Shown here in pieces: positions 6,379 through 6,659 of a stretch of 6,659 nt of DNA (within the stretch, counting starts at the first letter, position 1; each line of letters opens with the position of its first letter). The translations under genes and the position numbers were made by a program. The notes beneath the pieces were generated by a model. It saw only the letters and a program-made list of their open reading frames with translations, searched no databases and was not told the origin of the DNA. The DNA comes from an uncultured Campylobacter sp. GTDB lineage: Bacteria; Campylobacterota; Campylobacteria; Campylobacterales; Campylobacteraceae. The stretch is from positions 1-6,659 of the forward strand of contig NZ_CALIII010000048.1 of the NCBI RefSeq assembly GCF_938018145.1, given 5' to 3'.

Positions 6379-6585
6379 ATTCGCCTAAGCTCGATGCGAA
6401 GATATGGGTGCTCAGCGAGGCGTACTATTCGATCGACTGCGACTACCTTCTGTCGGCGTATTTGCAGTATCCAAACTACGCGCAAAGGCCACAAGAGGAC
6501 TTTTTAAAGCCCTATTTTGAGCTGTATCTAGCCCGGGCGGCAGGTCGCGTTTGAGCGCGGCGAGGTCGTGGTTTTTACTCGCTAA
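6357..6585 (+). pseudogene. Out-of-frame continuation of the preceding gene (C-terminal part)
   Basis: From 6357 a second frame reads MRGEWVIDSPKLDAKIWVLS and on through a tyrosine-rich helical stretch (YYSIDCDYLLSAYLQYPNYA) and EDFLKPYFELYLARAAGRV to TGA at 6552-6554. The codons look like real coding sequence, but in this frame everything before about 6357 is arginine- and serine-rich nonsense. With one G added at 6361-6364 the previous protein runs straight on (...ADALCGGEWVIDSPK...). With one base removed in the GC-rich tract 6534-6540 it continues ...ELYLARRQVAFERGEVVVFTR to TAA at 6583-6585. That would give one protein of about 226 residues ending 23 bases before the next gene. The alternative is a separate small gene from ATG 6357, overlapping the previous one by 22 bases, with only a weak CGGA upstream. 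Sequencing error, a recently broken gene, or overlapping genes are all possible. Confidence 0.5.
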
Positions 6586-6608
6586 ATTTACGTGGGCAAA
6601 GGAGCTAA

Positions 6609-6659
6609 ATGCAAACGGACGCTTTTAGCCGGCTAAAATTTGAGCTCTGCGAGTACTTA
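6609..6659 (+). CDS. Start of an unidentified gene (cut by window edge)
   Basis: Seventeen codons are open to the window end, reading MQTDAFSRLKFELCEYL. The start is well supported: AAAGGAG (6598-6604) lies four bases before the ATG, the best ribosome binding site in the window. It follows the restored end of the unknown gene (6585) by 23 bases in the same direction and no terminator lies between, so the two are probably co-transcribed. Too little is present to name a family. Confidence 0.65.
   Translation, partial: MQTDAFSRLKFELCEYL

Overview
The window looks like chromosomal DNA from a Campylobacter-type epsilonproteobacterium (Campylobacterota). The intergenic DNA is crowded with AAATTT words. 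SecA is 861 residues, close to the Campylobacter length. lolA is divergent from secA, with a LolC/E-type permease gene after secA, which I recall from Campylobacter jejuni. This assignment is from memory and motif reading only; no search was run. Coding regions are moderately GC-rich with AT-rich spacers, as in the concisus/curvus/rectus/showae group, but the species is an inference.

Layout: the minus strand carries the 5' part of plsY (1-219, phospholipid synthesis), then a gene-free stretch of about 600 bases full of inverted repeats, then lolA (819-1331, periplasmic lipoprotein carrier). A short divergent promoter region (1332-1420) separates lolA from secA (1421-4006, preprotein translocase ATPase) on the plus strand. 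A good intrinsic terminator follows secA. After a 180-base AT-rich spacer comes a LolC/LolE-family inner-membrane permease (4246-5442), a weak terminator, and about 400 bases without a convincing gene. A clear promoter then leads into an unrecognised gene (5905-6378) whose C-terminal part seems to continue in another frame, to 6585. The last feature is the first 17 codons of a further gene with a strong ribosome binding site (6609 to the window end).

The core is a cell-envelope neighbourhood. SecA drives lipoprotein precursors and other preproteins across the inner membrane. The LolC/E-type permease (with an ATPase not in this window) extracts mature lipoproteins, and LolA ferries them across the periplasm. 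PlsY makes lysophosphatidic acid for the same membranes. The right end has no recognisable link to this theme.

I see no CRISPR array, RNA gene, transposase, phage gene or convincing new multi-gene system. The items most worth a second look are two apparently compensating frameshifts in the unknown gene at 5905-6585, a MITE-like inverted-repeat unit at 313-657, overlapping inverted repeats at 707-774, and two palindromes centred on TGACGTCA.
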